NCBI GenBank assembly: GCA_963971575.1
Contig: OZ020622.1
Location: 29,914,301 to 29,978,300 of the forward strand
Length of the DNA stretch: 64,000 nt
From: Liopterus haemorrhoidalis
Lineage: Eukaryota > Arthropoda > Insecta > Coleoptera > Dytiscidae
Direction of reading: 5' to 3'
This document shows, piece after piece, positions 22,256-31,409 of the stretch; position 1 is the first letter of the stretch; every line of letters begins with the position of its first letter. The notes under the pieces are model-generated. The model was not told where the DNA came from. It was given only the letters and a program-made list of their open reading frames with translations, and did no database searches. The position numbers were made by a program, and so were the translations under genes.

Positions 22256-24496
22256 ATGGAAGCAAGTAAGCGTCAGTTACTAATAAAAGAGAGAGGTTTA
22301 GCCAAGGCAAGCCTAACCAGGATAAATACCTACGTGCAAAATTACAAATCCGTTGATGATATTAATAATATTGTAGTACGGCAGAAAGATTTGCCAACAA
22401 TAAAAGACAAATATAACAAGGTTCAATATCAGCTAGAAATGGAAGACTCTGATGAACATATGCTGGACCACGATAAGGACAGAGAAGCCTTTGAAGAGTT
22501 TTACTACAGTATACAAGCTAAAATGACAACAACTATTGAAGAATCTGTACGGAAACAATTGCCCCCAACCTTAACTGCGATTCAAGGTACCAATTCATCT
22601 AGTGAAGGTAATATTAAGTCTATTAAATTACCAAAAATAAATTTACCACTCTTCAAGGGTAACTATACCACATGGCTGAAATTTAGAGATATTTTTACAA
22701 GTCTAGTTATTAACAATGTTAACTTGTCATCTGTAGAAAAACATCATTATTTAGTTAGCTGTCTAGAAGGTGAACCAATGAATTTAATTCAAAGTTTAAC
22801 CATAAGCGAGGCAAATTTTCAAGTAGCATGGGATCTTATTTATAATCGTTACAACCATTTGAAGATCATAACAGCAAAACATGCTAACGCATTATTATCG
22901 TTGTCTGCTGTTAAAAATGGTACTGCGGCAGAATACCGACAATTACTAAATGAAGATAGAAGTAATCTTAATGCCATCGAAGCTTTAAACCCTAAAATAT
23001 CATTGCACGAAATTCTTGTTTCACAACTAATATTATCTAAAGTAGAAGCTGCAATGCGAAAAGAATGGAAAGTAGAATCATCAAAACAAGCGGAACTCCC
23101 GTCTTTAGATGATCTATGTTCTTTTATTGAAATCAGATCCCAAGCTCTAGAAAGTGACACTGACACTGAAAATAAGCCTACTTATAAATCAAATACTTCA
23201 CACCAAAATAATACTAAGCATTCATACATAAATACTAATATCTCATGTCCAAAATGTAAGGATACGCATTTTATTTATAAATGCCCAAATTTTGAAAAAC
23301 TCAGCATTACTGACAGGCATGCATTCGTCAAACAAAATAAATTATGTTACAATTGTCTTTCGTCTTCACATAACATATCACAATGTAATTCAAAGGGTTG
23401 TTTTACTTGTGGTTGGAAACATCATACCTTATTACATCATCCTAATAAGGACAATACATCGAGAAATAATACATCCGAGCAGTACAACGACAGAGAAGAG
23501 CCATCAACTAGTCCGGTATCGTATTGCTCATTCAACGCACAACAACACAACCAAATTTTGTTATCAACTGCAATTGTTAACATACAAGACAATAATGGAA
23601 ATCTTCATAAATGCAAAGCTTTACTAGATTCATGTTCTCAAGCTCATTTTATCACGGAAGATTTAGCACAACGCCTGCACCTAACAAAACGATTAACGCG
23701 TAACGAAGTTCCAATTCTAGGAATCAACAACATTGTTTCGAATTCAAAATATAAGGTTTCAATAAAGGTAAGATCAAATGTAACTGATTATGAAACTAAG
23801 ATCACTTGTTCTGTATTGCCAAAAATAACTGCAGAACTGCCTTCTTCGTACATCAATACTAGAGAATGGAATATTCCAACAAACATTACATTGGCTGATC
23901 CAGAATTTAACATACCTTCGAAAATAGATATTTTGATTGGCGTTGAACTATTTCTCCAATTACTCCGTCCAGGCCACAAACAACGTGAAGGATCGTATCC
24001 TGTACTACAAAATACTGTTCTGGGTTGGATTTTGGCTGGATCTGTTCCCCAGTCAACCACAAATCAACCACATTTGATCAAACAACGCTCATTTCTTCTT
24101 AGAAAAGATGTTACTGTAGATGAACGACTACAAGAATTTTGGAATATTGAAAACGTCAACGGTACTAATAGTAAATCTACTGAACACTCAGAATGCGAGA
24201 AACATTTTATAAATCATACTACGAGGAAAGAGGATGGCAGATTCACAGTACGTCTACCACTTCGACAAAACCGTGCTAGCTTAGGCGATTCACTTAAGCG
24301 TGCAACGTCTAGATTCCAACACTTACAACGTAAATTAGAACGCGATTCTAAACTTCGACGAGATTTTAATAAATTTATGCTTGAGTACGAACAGTTGAGA
24401 CATATGGAGAAGATTGCACCTGAACCATTCAAACGACGAAATGACTTATTATTTCCCACACCACATTGTTCTGAAAGATACCAGCACTACAACTAA
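22256..24496 (+). CDS. BEL/Pao gag-protease polyprotein (746 aa)
   Basis: The N-terminal part (about residues 1-300) is the gag region of BEL/Pao (DUF1759 type: LPLFKGNYTTWLKFRDIF, HHYLVSCLEGEPMNLI, WDLIYNRYN). Zinc knuckles follow (CPKCKDTHFIYKCPNF, CYNCLSSSHNISQC, CFTCGWKHHTLLHH, about 325-400). The aspartic protease (DUF1758 type) has KALLDSCSQAHFITEDLAQR (about 455-475), with DS(C) in place of the usual DTG/DSG, common in this family. The frame then enters the segment before the reverse transcriptase (VLGWILAGS, about 585) and leaves it near 24440, ending at 24496 instead of continuing into pol. Gag and protease may still be made; pol is not. Confidence 0.88.
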   Translation: MEASKRQLLIKERGLAKASLTRINTYVQNYKSVDDINNIVVRQKDLPTIKDKYNKVQYQLEMEDSDEHMLDHDKDREAFEEFYYSIQAKMTTTIEESVRKQLPPTLTAIQGTNSSSEGNIKSIKLPKINLPLFKGNYTTWLKFRDIFTSLVINNVNLSSVEKHHYLVSCLEGEPMNLIQSLTISEANFQVAWDLIYNRYNHLKIITAKHANALLSLSAVKNGTAAEYRQLLNEDRSNLNAIEALNPKISLHEILVSQLILSKVEAAMRKEWKVESSKQAELPSLDDLCSFIEIRSQALESDTDTENKPTYKSNTSHQNNTKHSYINTNISCPKCKDTHFIYKCPNFEKLSITDRHAFVKQNKLCYNCLSSSHNISQCNSKGCFTCGWKHHTLLHHPNKDNTSRNNTSEQYNDREEPSTSPVSYCSFNAQQHNQILLSTAIVNIQDNNGNLHKCKALLDSCSQAHFITEDLAQRLHLTKRLTRNEVPILGINNIVSNSKYKVSIKVRSNVTDYETKITCSVLPKITAELPSSYINTREWNIPTNITLADPEFNIPSKIDILIGVELFLQLLRPGHKQREGSYPVLQNTVLGWILAGSVPQSTTNQPHLIKQRSFLLRKDVTVDERLQEFWNIENVNGTNSKSTEHSECEKHFINHTTRKEDGRFTVRLPLRQNRASLGDSLKRATSRFQHLQRKLERDSKLRRDFNKFMLEYEQLRHMEKIAPEPFKRRNDLLFPTPHCSERYQHYN

Positions 24497-25571
24497 ACTA
24501 AGAGTTGTATTTGCTGGTTCTGCTAAGACTACAACAGGAATATCACTCAGTGGCAGATCCTACGATTCAACAAGATTTATGCTCTATTATCCTACGATTT
24601 TGAATGCAACAAGTAGCATTTACTGCGGGCATAAACAAAATGTATTATCAGATAGCAATACATCCTGATGACATGGCTTTACAAAGAATCATATGGCGAG
24701 ATTCTCTTGCGAAATCTTTAAAATATTATGAACTACTGCTGCGCCGTATCTAGCAACGAAAACTCTTCATCAACTTGCTGACAAAGAACAAGCAAACTTT
24801 CCTGAAGCTACAGAGGTACTACGACGAGATTTTTATATAGACGACGTTCTCAGCGGTCACGACGACATAGAATCTGCTCTGAAATTACAATCCGACGAAT
24901 TATTCATCATTACAGAAACTATTAAAAATCGTTGCCTACTGCAAGGGATTAGTAAACAGTTTTCGTTTTCCAGACAAAAAACTTATAGGTTTTCTGTCAG
25001 CCGTCAAATTAAATGATGCACTTATAGCTTGTAGCAAAATATCATAAAACATCATTTACGCAGAACAACTGGAACAACCTCTCTTACCTTCGAACAATTG
25101 GCAACCGTTCTTTGTCAAATTGAAGCCTGCTTAAATTCTAGACCTCTGACGCAACTAACCGATGATCCTTTTGATACATCCTATCTAACTCCTGGTCATT
25201 TTCTGATCGGCGGACCTCTTACCTGTCTTCCTGAACCAAACCTGTCTGACATACCTGTTAATAAATTAGACCAATGGCAACGTTTACAGCAAATTGTCCA
25301 AAACATTTGGAAAAGGTGGTCTTCAGACTATCTGAATACCTTACAACAGCGAAATAAATGGACATCGCCTCAGACAAATATCCAACTTGAACAACTGGTA
25401 TTAGTTAAGGAAGATAACCTTCCGCCGCTCCACTAGAAAACAGCAGTCATCAAAGAAACACATCCCGGCGCCGACGGTTTAGTACGTGTAGCTACGATCA
25501 AGACGACCAAGGGCTTAATGAAACGAGCCATACATAAGCTGATTCCACTTCCAACATCCAGAGACAAATAG
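24430..25571 (+). pseudogene. BEL/Pao pol remnants (RT start, RT pieces, integrase C-terminus)
   Basis: In a different frame from gag-protease, 24440-24560 reads the RT start (TKLRVVFAGSAKTTTG). Short RT pieces follow (IHPDDMALQRIIWRDS, about 24655-24700; EVLRRDFYIDDVLSGHDD, about 24810-24865). Then there is an abrupt jump to the integrase C-terminal part (VLCQIEACLNSRPLTQL, LTPGHFLIGGPL, DQWQRLQQIVQNIWKRW; 25098-25436) and a terminal block ending at 25571. The catalytic RT core, RNase H and integrase core are missing, so about 2.5-3 kb of a normal pol is deleted in more than one place. Confidence 0.85.
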
Positions 25572-25620
25572 TGTTGAGCTAGTGTATGGGTGTGTGCGTG
25601 TCATTTTGGCTTGTCAAGCC

Positions 25621-25633
25621 AAGGGGGGGAGTA
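25621..25633 (+). promoter_or_regulatory. Polypurine tract of the BEL element
   Basis: aagggggggagta lies directly before the 3' LTR, as expected for the plus-strand primer. Confidence 0.7.
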
Positions 25634-25840
25634 TGTTTAAAATTGAACTTTCGAATTATATTATTATTGCATAAATATATATGTATATAGAGTGCCGTGA
25701 AAAAACAATAGTAGTTAAAAAAACAATATGACATAATTGTGTATATTTTACGTGTGTGTATTTAACAAATTAATAAATCATTTAATATATCACATCAAGA
25801 GATAAATTTACTAAAAAATACAGTCCACTAATCCGAAATA
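25634..25840 (+). repeat. 3' LTR of the BEL element
   Basis: 207 bp, with no difference seen from the 5' LTR. It is followed by the target duplication cacag. Confidence 0.92.
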
Positions 25841-26786
25841 CACAGAAAAGGTCATAACACATATTTAAAACTTATCGCAACTATGAAAACGTATATTTCA
25901 ATGTACATGCTTTGAGGAAATATTGCAAAATTATAAAAACCATAAAAATGTATTGTCCTATAAAAAATATCTCAAATAAAAGTTTAACAGCTTTAACTTG
26001 TTTAACAATTTATGTTGAACACATTTTTGCGAAATATTACTTTTTTTAAGAAATATTCGTCAAATACTAATACGGCTAAAATAATAATAAGATGAACACG
26101 TCCGGCGGACGGACTTTTATAAATATCTACGGCACGGGCAAAAACGGGCACAAAAAAAAACAGATTTATAATCTGTAATCATCAGCCATTATAAAAAACC
26201 AAAAATCGAAGCTGGGACGGGTTTGGAACATAAACATAAAGTCCATTGTTTCACAAAATTACATATAAATGCAAAATATTTCTGGCCATTTTTCAGAAGC
26301 CTATTTATATATATTGCATGCACTTAAATATTATTTTATTATTACTAAAAGTTAGCTACAAACCTGAAGTTGAAGGATCCATGGAAAATTTTTCGAATTT
26401 TTAAAAACTACGGCTTAAACACAGGACTGAAAATAACTCGCGCAAGAGACGTGTAGTGTACGCTAAAGAGTTGCGTTAATTAAGGGCTGTAAGGGGCTAA
26501 AGGGCAGTTTTGAGCTGGCCAAAATGGGCGGATCAGTTGGTCCAGAGTCTCTAGTATACATTACCCCCAAAAAATTTAACATTACGCCCATTTTCATTTT
26601 TCGACTTTCTGCCAGGTTTTTGGCGATCTTGCCCCACTGTGCGCCGCGGGAAAATTTTAATACATTAAGGACGCCCGGAACCGAAAAAGTTTGGGAACCA
26701 CTGCGCTAGACTGAAATTTTAGTGAAGATACAAATGACATATAAAAAGAGCATTGTGTATTGAAATTCTTTTTTGAAATAAATTGT

Positions 26787-26802
26787 GGCCCTGAAAAGGG
26801 CC
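26787..26802 (-). terminator. Histone-type 3' stem-loop after the Merlin transposase
   Basis: On the minus strand the sequence is ggcccttttcagggcc, a perfect 6-bp stem with a uuuc loop. This is the metazoan replication-dependent histone mRNA 3' signal, and the 3' flank acaa agrees with insect histone genes. It begins 21 nt after the transposase stop codon (26824), the usual distance in histone mRNAs. A purine-rich stretch caaaaaagaa follows about 12 nt downstream and resembles a U7-binding element. Whether it processes transposase mRNA is inferred. Confidence 0.75.
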
Positions 26803-26823
26803 GTTCGGAGGTGTGAAGTGTTG

Positions 26824-27783
26824 TTAGAACTGAAAATTTCTTCTGATTGCCGCAAATAGAGATATCAACCTATCCTCCATTCCTGGATGGTTTCTCCGCC
26901 AAATGTACTCAGCGAAATACGTGTGACGTTCATTTTTAGAATAATGCGTAGAAAGTGAGCGCTTTAAAGCACTCCACGCTCCTTTAATGGAATTGATATG
27001 CTGGCCAGTCTCAGGATTAACAAAATTATAACTATGATTTACAGTCATATACATATATCCTTCATCATTCAGACAGTTATACGCTCTCCAACAGTCAGAC
27101 TCGACAATAGATCCAGGACGAATATAACGCTTTATGGCATTAACAAAGTCTCTCTCGAGCGATCTGCAACCACTAAAAAAAAAATCTATTTGTACCTCGC
27201 TCTATGCCTCCAAACACCGAACGCCCATCTACTCTTCGGCCTCGGTTATATTTTCGTTTGTCGAATTTACTTTCATCTATCTCAACTACTACAGTTTCTC
27301 CTCCAATCATACTAGATTCCCATTCAATAATATCCAAACAAATAATTCTGCAAGAAGATCTCCATTCAACCCCAGTTTTAGAACTGCCATTCCGTTTGGC
27401 CATTACATATTTTACATTCATCTCACAACACCACATGAACATGTATTGTAAAATTTTAGGCATCCTCAACTTACTCGTACTGGCCCAAGAACCCTTTCTT
27501 ACAGATTGAATACAGTCATGAGCATTCTCGTCTCTCTTTTTGCATCTCCATACTGATTCGTCACTTACACATTTTCTGTCCACGAATTTCATATCACATT
27601 CACACCTGGGACATTTACATTCAGACACCACCTTAACACTTCTTTCATATCCTTACTCTCCACATACTTAAAAATATACATACTTAAAAAATTGAAATAA
27701 TTATCAGCCATTTTCCAAGTTTCAGGAACTATGTAAATAACACCTGTGTAGACACCGTCCTCACTTGATTCTAAATTGCACAA
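26824..27783 (-). pseudogene. Merlin (IS1016-like, ISXO2 domain) transposase, frameshifted
   Basis: The N-terminal part (27589-27783) leads into a Cys-rich zinc region (CKCPRCECDMKF, about 27600) and RKGSWASTSKLRMPKIL (about 27490). The DDE domain has VVEIDESKFDKRKYNRGRR (first Asp), then IVESDCWRAYNCL (second Asp, about 27080) and TVNHSYNFVNPETG. The third catalytic position reads NSIKGAW, where the family usually has Glu (IEG..W), so an E-to-K change is likely. Frameshifts occur near 27590 and at a run of T (minus strand) near 27175. Merlin transposases move DNA by cut and paste. Element termini were not found. The stop at 26824 is followed by the histone-type stem-loop. Confidence 0.85.
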
Positions 27784-28050
27784 AAGTTGTATCTGATTAC
27801 ACCGAGCACATATGCAAGAATGATTACTATTGGTTTCCCACTCTTACATATATTCTATTCTAAACATACAGCCTAGTTCTAATTTGAAGTAGTGGACCTA
27901 TACGGAACATTAACCCTAGATTGTTACAAAATGTTATAACAACGCATATATATATATATATACGTATAGAAGGTTATTCCGTTCCAAATTATAAAATATA
28001 AAAGTTATTGGGAATAGCGGTGGCGTAAAGTAAACTCAAAAGTTACTAAG
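27784..28050. other. Noncoding, AT-rich spacer
   Basis: It contains a short (ta)n run at about 27948-27962. I see no gene. Confidence 0.6.
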
Positions 28051-28092
28051 GCCCGATATTTCGGTCGAACTTTTTAGACCTTCTTCAGGGGC
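28051..28092 (-). ncRNA. Hammerhead ribozyme motif of a Penelope-like element
   Basis: Read on the minus strand, the order is GCCC, CUGAAGA, a GGUC...GACC hairpin, GAAA, a minimal AU/AU helix, C, then GGGC. Stem I pairs GCCC with GGGC and stem II pairs GGUC with GACC. The conserved core CUGANGA...GAAA is intact and the expected cleavage is after the C at 28055. An extra A sits between the core and stem II. The very short stem III is typical of Penelope-type hammerheads, which tend to work as dimers. Confidence 0.75.
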
Positions 28093-28451
28093 TGAAAATT
28101 TATTTAAATAAGTACAATATTCTTACAATGATTATTTTAAAACTTACAAAGTAAAAGCTAAGAGTCTCCTCTGATATTACACATTAAACTAATGACTAGA
28201 AAATAGACTTCCTAAAACATAATATAAATCACAGCTCAGACAATAAAATAAAATAAAAACGGTTGAATAAAGATAAGCGCATTATAATTGGTTGTAATAA
28301 ATAAAATTTAAAACTATAGTCCTTCTTCTTATTATTTTATTGGAATTGTGCCGAAATCCTTCTTATCAACATAAGCAAATTAGTAGGTAATGTAGTACAT
28401 TGTTTTTTTCCCGTGTCTATGCTACGTTGGTAAACAACTCAAATCCCGTAC

Positions 28452-29048
28452 TTAACCTATGTTCTCTTCCGAAATATGCAACAGATATTTATAAATTGCG
28501 CTAAGGCCTTGTATGTCTATTTTAGCGTTTAGGTTATTTTTATACCTATTAATATAACACATTTCCATGAAGGTCCTTTTGTACGTATTACTTTCAGTAG
28601 CCAATATCTCTGTGTTATCGAAGTTTGGTACATGCGACGTAGTGGAAATATGTTTGCATAAAGCGCAATAATTCGGTTTGCATTTAGCGTCAGACTTATG
28701 GTGCGTAATTCGGTGGCCTAAACATTAAGAGGTTTGACCGACGTAAGGTAAGTTACACTGACATTCTATTTTGTATATTACATCCCTTTTGTTTTTAATA
28801 TGCCTCTTGTCCTTAAGAAATGAGAAAAGCTGTCCTACAGTCCTTAATGATTTCTCGGCGAGTATAATGTTATGTTCTCTAAATATATTCTTGAAGATAG
28901 GAGTCACTTCTTGAATATATGGAATAGAGAAATACTTGCTACTAGGTTGTAGGATATAGTAGGATATAGACTGTAGGATATTTTGAAAAAAGATTATACT
29001 TTCCTTGACCAGAATCGTTTTATCTGTAGCGCCCTTTAACAAAAACAC
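28452..29048 (-). pseudogene. Penelope-like RT tail and GIY-YIG endonuclease, one nonsense codon
   Basis: The region after the RT palm has RTVGQLFSFLKDKRH. The GIY-YIG motif follows as VIYKIECQCNLPYVGQTS (about 28730-28785), then GHRITHHKSDAKCK with the conserved Arg and His, and CALCKH. The catalytic Glu lies in RTFMEMCYI (about 28560). A single in-frame TAA after YVGQTS (about 28725) interrupts an otherwise continuous frame to the stop at 28452. In active elements the endonuclease nicks target DNA for reverse transcription. The RT itself is absent. Confidence 0.82.
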
Positions 29049-29216
29049 TACTAAAAATTAAATACTACTAACTGGTAAATTTCCCAAAACTTAAATTTAT
29101 TAAATCAAATGACCCCCGAAATGAAAAAATAATAATAATAATCTAACGGATGGGGAGTTATTAAATTTCACAAAACTTAAAAGATTAAGGCTGCGTATAA
29201 CCCCCGGAGGTAACTA

Positions 29217-29919
29217 GTTTCTTATACAAAATTAACAATCTGAAATAAAATTAGTATCAACCTATACATCAAATATTGCACCGAATTTGTATCTATCTAA
29301 TATGATAGTTTTAATTGTAGAAACATTTATTGTAAAAATATTATCGCTCAATAACTTAAAAATAGACATCAGCGATATTGTTCTGTAATTTTTTAAATCT
29401 ATTTGTATGATTCGAATAACTTTTATATTTATATAGTTGTGTGTAAAAATGTTCAAATAATACGTCCATTTTTTTTCGACTTGATTACTTATAGTTTAGA
29501 GCCTTTGTCGAAAAATATTATACTTAAAGATAATAGAATGCCACTTGGTACACGTATTCTTTACAAAAAATAAATCATTTTTACCCGTAATACCAATTTT
29601 GTAAACCACGGCAGATTCAAGAGGGCGGCAAAAATAGATTACCAAGTACAATAACTATAAGTAATTTTCACAATACAACAAAATAGCTACAACCATATTT
29701 GTAGAATGAAGCTTTAGGTACAATTTGCCGCATCGTACGCAAATATGCGTCGATTGGTTTACAAGATGGCGTCTATAATGCAATTTCCTTATTTACAACT
29801 ACCTAACAGTTTTTTCTACAATTAAAAATACCCTATTAGATAGATAAAAATTCGCTGCAAATTTTGATATATAGATTGTTATTAATTTTATTTCCGAGTA
29901 TTAGTTTTGTATAAGAAAC
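29217..29919. mobile_element. Inverted-repeat element (MITE-like) with TA flanks
   Basis: The ends read gtttcttatacaaaa inward from both sides. The similarity continues for more than 100 bp (for example ataaaatta, a caacctatacatcaaa-like block and ttatctatctaata), with mismatches. TA dinucleotides flank it (29215-29216 and 29920-29921). Weaker inverted similarity (attaaggc[t/g]gcg) continues outside, so the true ends may be further out. There is no coding capacity. Confidence 0.6.
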
Positions 29920-29921
29920 TA

Positions 29922-30220
29922 TTGAGGACTATAGGGTTGTGCGCCGCCTTAATACTTAAATTTATTAAATTACCCCAAAATAAAAAATTAATAACCCCAA
30001 ATGATAGGGAATTATTAACACAAAAAAATTAATAAAAACACACACAATGTATATACAAAAATCATTTTTATTTTTATAAATATATTTTCATGTAAAAACA
30101 GATGGGGTGCCGACAGAAGGCACAATTGTTTAGCTGAGGTAGATACTGTCGACAATACACAGCGTGACCACAAGGATACGCTGCCATTCCGACCTCACGG
30201 TTAAAACATATTTTACATTT
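29922..30220. other. Noncoding stretch
   Basis: AT-rich sequence. acttaaatttattaaat at about 29955 also occurs near 29090, so a short direct repeat frames the inverted-repeat element. No gene is seen. Confidence 0.5.
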
Positions 30221-30697
30221 TCATTTTACTTCTACCGGTGATGCTGGTCTCGAGATCGTCGTCGGTGCCGTCTCTGCTAATCTCGAAGTCGTTAGAACTT
30301 CCACCGTCTCTTCTGACCTAACGATTACCGCTGCAGACGACCCCCTGTCTATCGTCAGCTCCGTAGCAGCTTCGGGTGGGACGTCGAAGCCCTCTTTCAG
30401 CATCAGCTGACGTCGAACCCACCCTGAAATTCTCCAACTCTGCGCCGAAGACGATATGGAGACATTTCCCACATCCTCCCTTTGTAAGAACGGACAGCTC
30501 GGATTCAACCTCACGTGCGCCTCTGCAACATCATCACCGTCCCACCACTCGGCGATTTCAAAATCGCAAAAGGCGTATTTTACAATATCACCTCTCTGCG
30601 TGTAGAAAAAGCCTTCTGCTGCCAGGTGTTCTGGCCTCACAAAAGTGTGAGGCCATCTTTCATTAAATGATTGAAGTCGCATGGCTTCACAATACAT
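30221..30697 (-). CDS. BIR-domain (inhibitor-of-apoptosis-like) protein, 158 aa
   Basis: One BIR domain lies at about residues 6-72: RLQSFNERWPH, LAAEGFFYTQRGDIVKYAF, CDFEIAEWW, AHVRLNPSCPFL. BIR folds bind zinc through C-x2-C...H...C; here the first Cys is Tyr (VKYAFC), leaving three ligands, so zinc binding may be lost. The rest is a Ser/Thr/Val/Glu-rich tail without a RING domain, unlike full IAPs. Proteins of this family bind caspases or regulate cell division and are common in insect genomes and insect large DNA viruses. It starts at ATG 30697 and is open to 30221. Other minus-strand virus-like genes lie upstream. It could be a viral relic or a host-derived fragment. Confidence 0.7.
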   Translation of the reverse strand: MYCEAMRLQSFNERWPHTFVRPEHLAAEGFFYTQRGDIVKYAFCDFEIAEWWDGDDVAEAHVRLNPSCPFLQREDVGNVSISSSAQSWRISGWVRRQLMLKEGFDVPPEAATELTIDRGSSAAVIVRSEETVEVLTTSRLAETAPTTISRPASPVEVK

Positions 30698-30929
30698 TTT
30701 GTTTTCAAGTTTATTATTATTAAAATAAATAATTTTTAATATACTAAGTTTCTAGTTTTTAAAGAGGATTAAGTTGAGTTATTTTAGCAACGCTTGATAC
30801 ATAAAATATAATAATTAGCCACCAGCCATGCCATTCTCTGTGAAAGGCTGGATATATATTTTTTTTTCACTTTGTAGTGTTTTACCTAGTATTTAATTTT
30901 TTTTAGGCTTTACACGACCGTTGGTTTGT

Positions 30930-30932
<3 letters not shown>

Positions 30933-31011
<79 letters not shown>

Positions 31012-31035
31012 TGTATGTATGTATGTATGTATGTA
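30933..31035. repeat. (TA)n followed by (GTAT)n microsatellite
   Basis: About 76 bp of alternating TA (30933-31008) followed by about six gtat units (31009-31035). The apparent frame through it is an artefact. Confidence 0.95.
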
Positions 31036-31409
31036 TTTACTTTTTTTTGTTGTATAAAAAATCCTTATCATTCATTATATTTGTAATAAAATTATGTCTG
31101 ATTATATACAAATTGTAAAAATTGTAAAAAATTAAAATAAAAGATTATATTATTATTATTATGTATTCTTTTTTTTAATGAAAATAAAAATTATTTATAA
31201 ACGAAAATTGTGGGTTATTATTCAATAAAAATCATACTTGTTTTTAAATATATTTTTTATTTCATTTATGGTACATATTTGCAGAGAAAAAAAAATAAAA
31301 GTTTTAAAATTTTTTAACTGAAGACTGAATACAATATAATATGAACTTAAATTTTTTTCCTATTTCTAACAAAAAGGTCATAGGTCCTTACATCATTCTT
31401 GAGCATATA
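31036..31409. other. AT-rich noncoding stretch
   Basis: Poly(A)/poly(T)-rich with a ttattattattat run. No gene is seen. Confidence 0.6.

Larger units (their letters stand above)
21790..25840 (+). mobile_element. BEL/Pao LTR retrotransposon, pol largely deleted
   Basis: Two 207-bp LTRs, in which I see no difference by eye, bound the element and a 5-bp duplication cacag flanks it (21785-21789 and 25841-25845). The gag-protease frame is open. The reverse transcriptase is reduced to its start and a few fragments, RNase H is missing and only the C-terminal part of the integrase region remains. It lies in the leader of the Transib element. A primer-binding region follows the 5' LTR and a purine tract precedes the 3' LTR. 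Confidence 0.92.
12679..26641 (-). mobile_element. Transib element with RSS-like ends, containing two retrotransposons
   Basis: Both ends read cacagtggggca inward (12679 rightward, 26641 leftward), followed by weaker similarity including ctggc. The flanking 5-bp duplication is cgccg (12674-12678 and 26642-26646). A GC-rich 5-bp duplication and a CACWRTG start are hallmarks of Transib. It encodes a RAG1-like transposase on the minus strand (12882-20972). An I-type LINE (13318-19435) and a BEL element (21790-25840) are inserted later. Removing them leaves about 3.8 kb, the usual Transib size. 21000-21789 and 25846-26641 are its AT-rich leader; 12679-12881 is its 3' end. Confidence 0.93.
12469..26703. 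mobile_element. hAT-2, short non-autonomous element opened by Transib
   Basis: The left end, cagtgtttcctaaa, and the right end, read inward as cagtggttcccaaa, form a hAT-type terminal repeat. The flanking 8 bp are cgttagac (12461-12468) and cgctagac (26704-26711), one mismatch. Without the Transib element only about 270 bp remains, with no coding capacity, so it is a MITE-like derivative. It is the oldest layer in this nest. Confidence 0.82.
28051..29060 (-). mobile_element. Penelope-like element remnant (3' part)
   Basis: On the minus strand a GIY-YIG endonuclease frame is followed by about 360 bp of 3' UTR and a hammerhead-type motif at the 3' end. This order is characteristic of Penelope-like retroelements. 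The reverse transcriptase core is missing, so the copy is 5'-truncated near 29050. Confidence 0.8.

Noticed and set aside
30921..31118. Open frame through the TA repeat
   Set aside because: It consists almost wholly of Ile-Tyr codons from the microsatellite.
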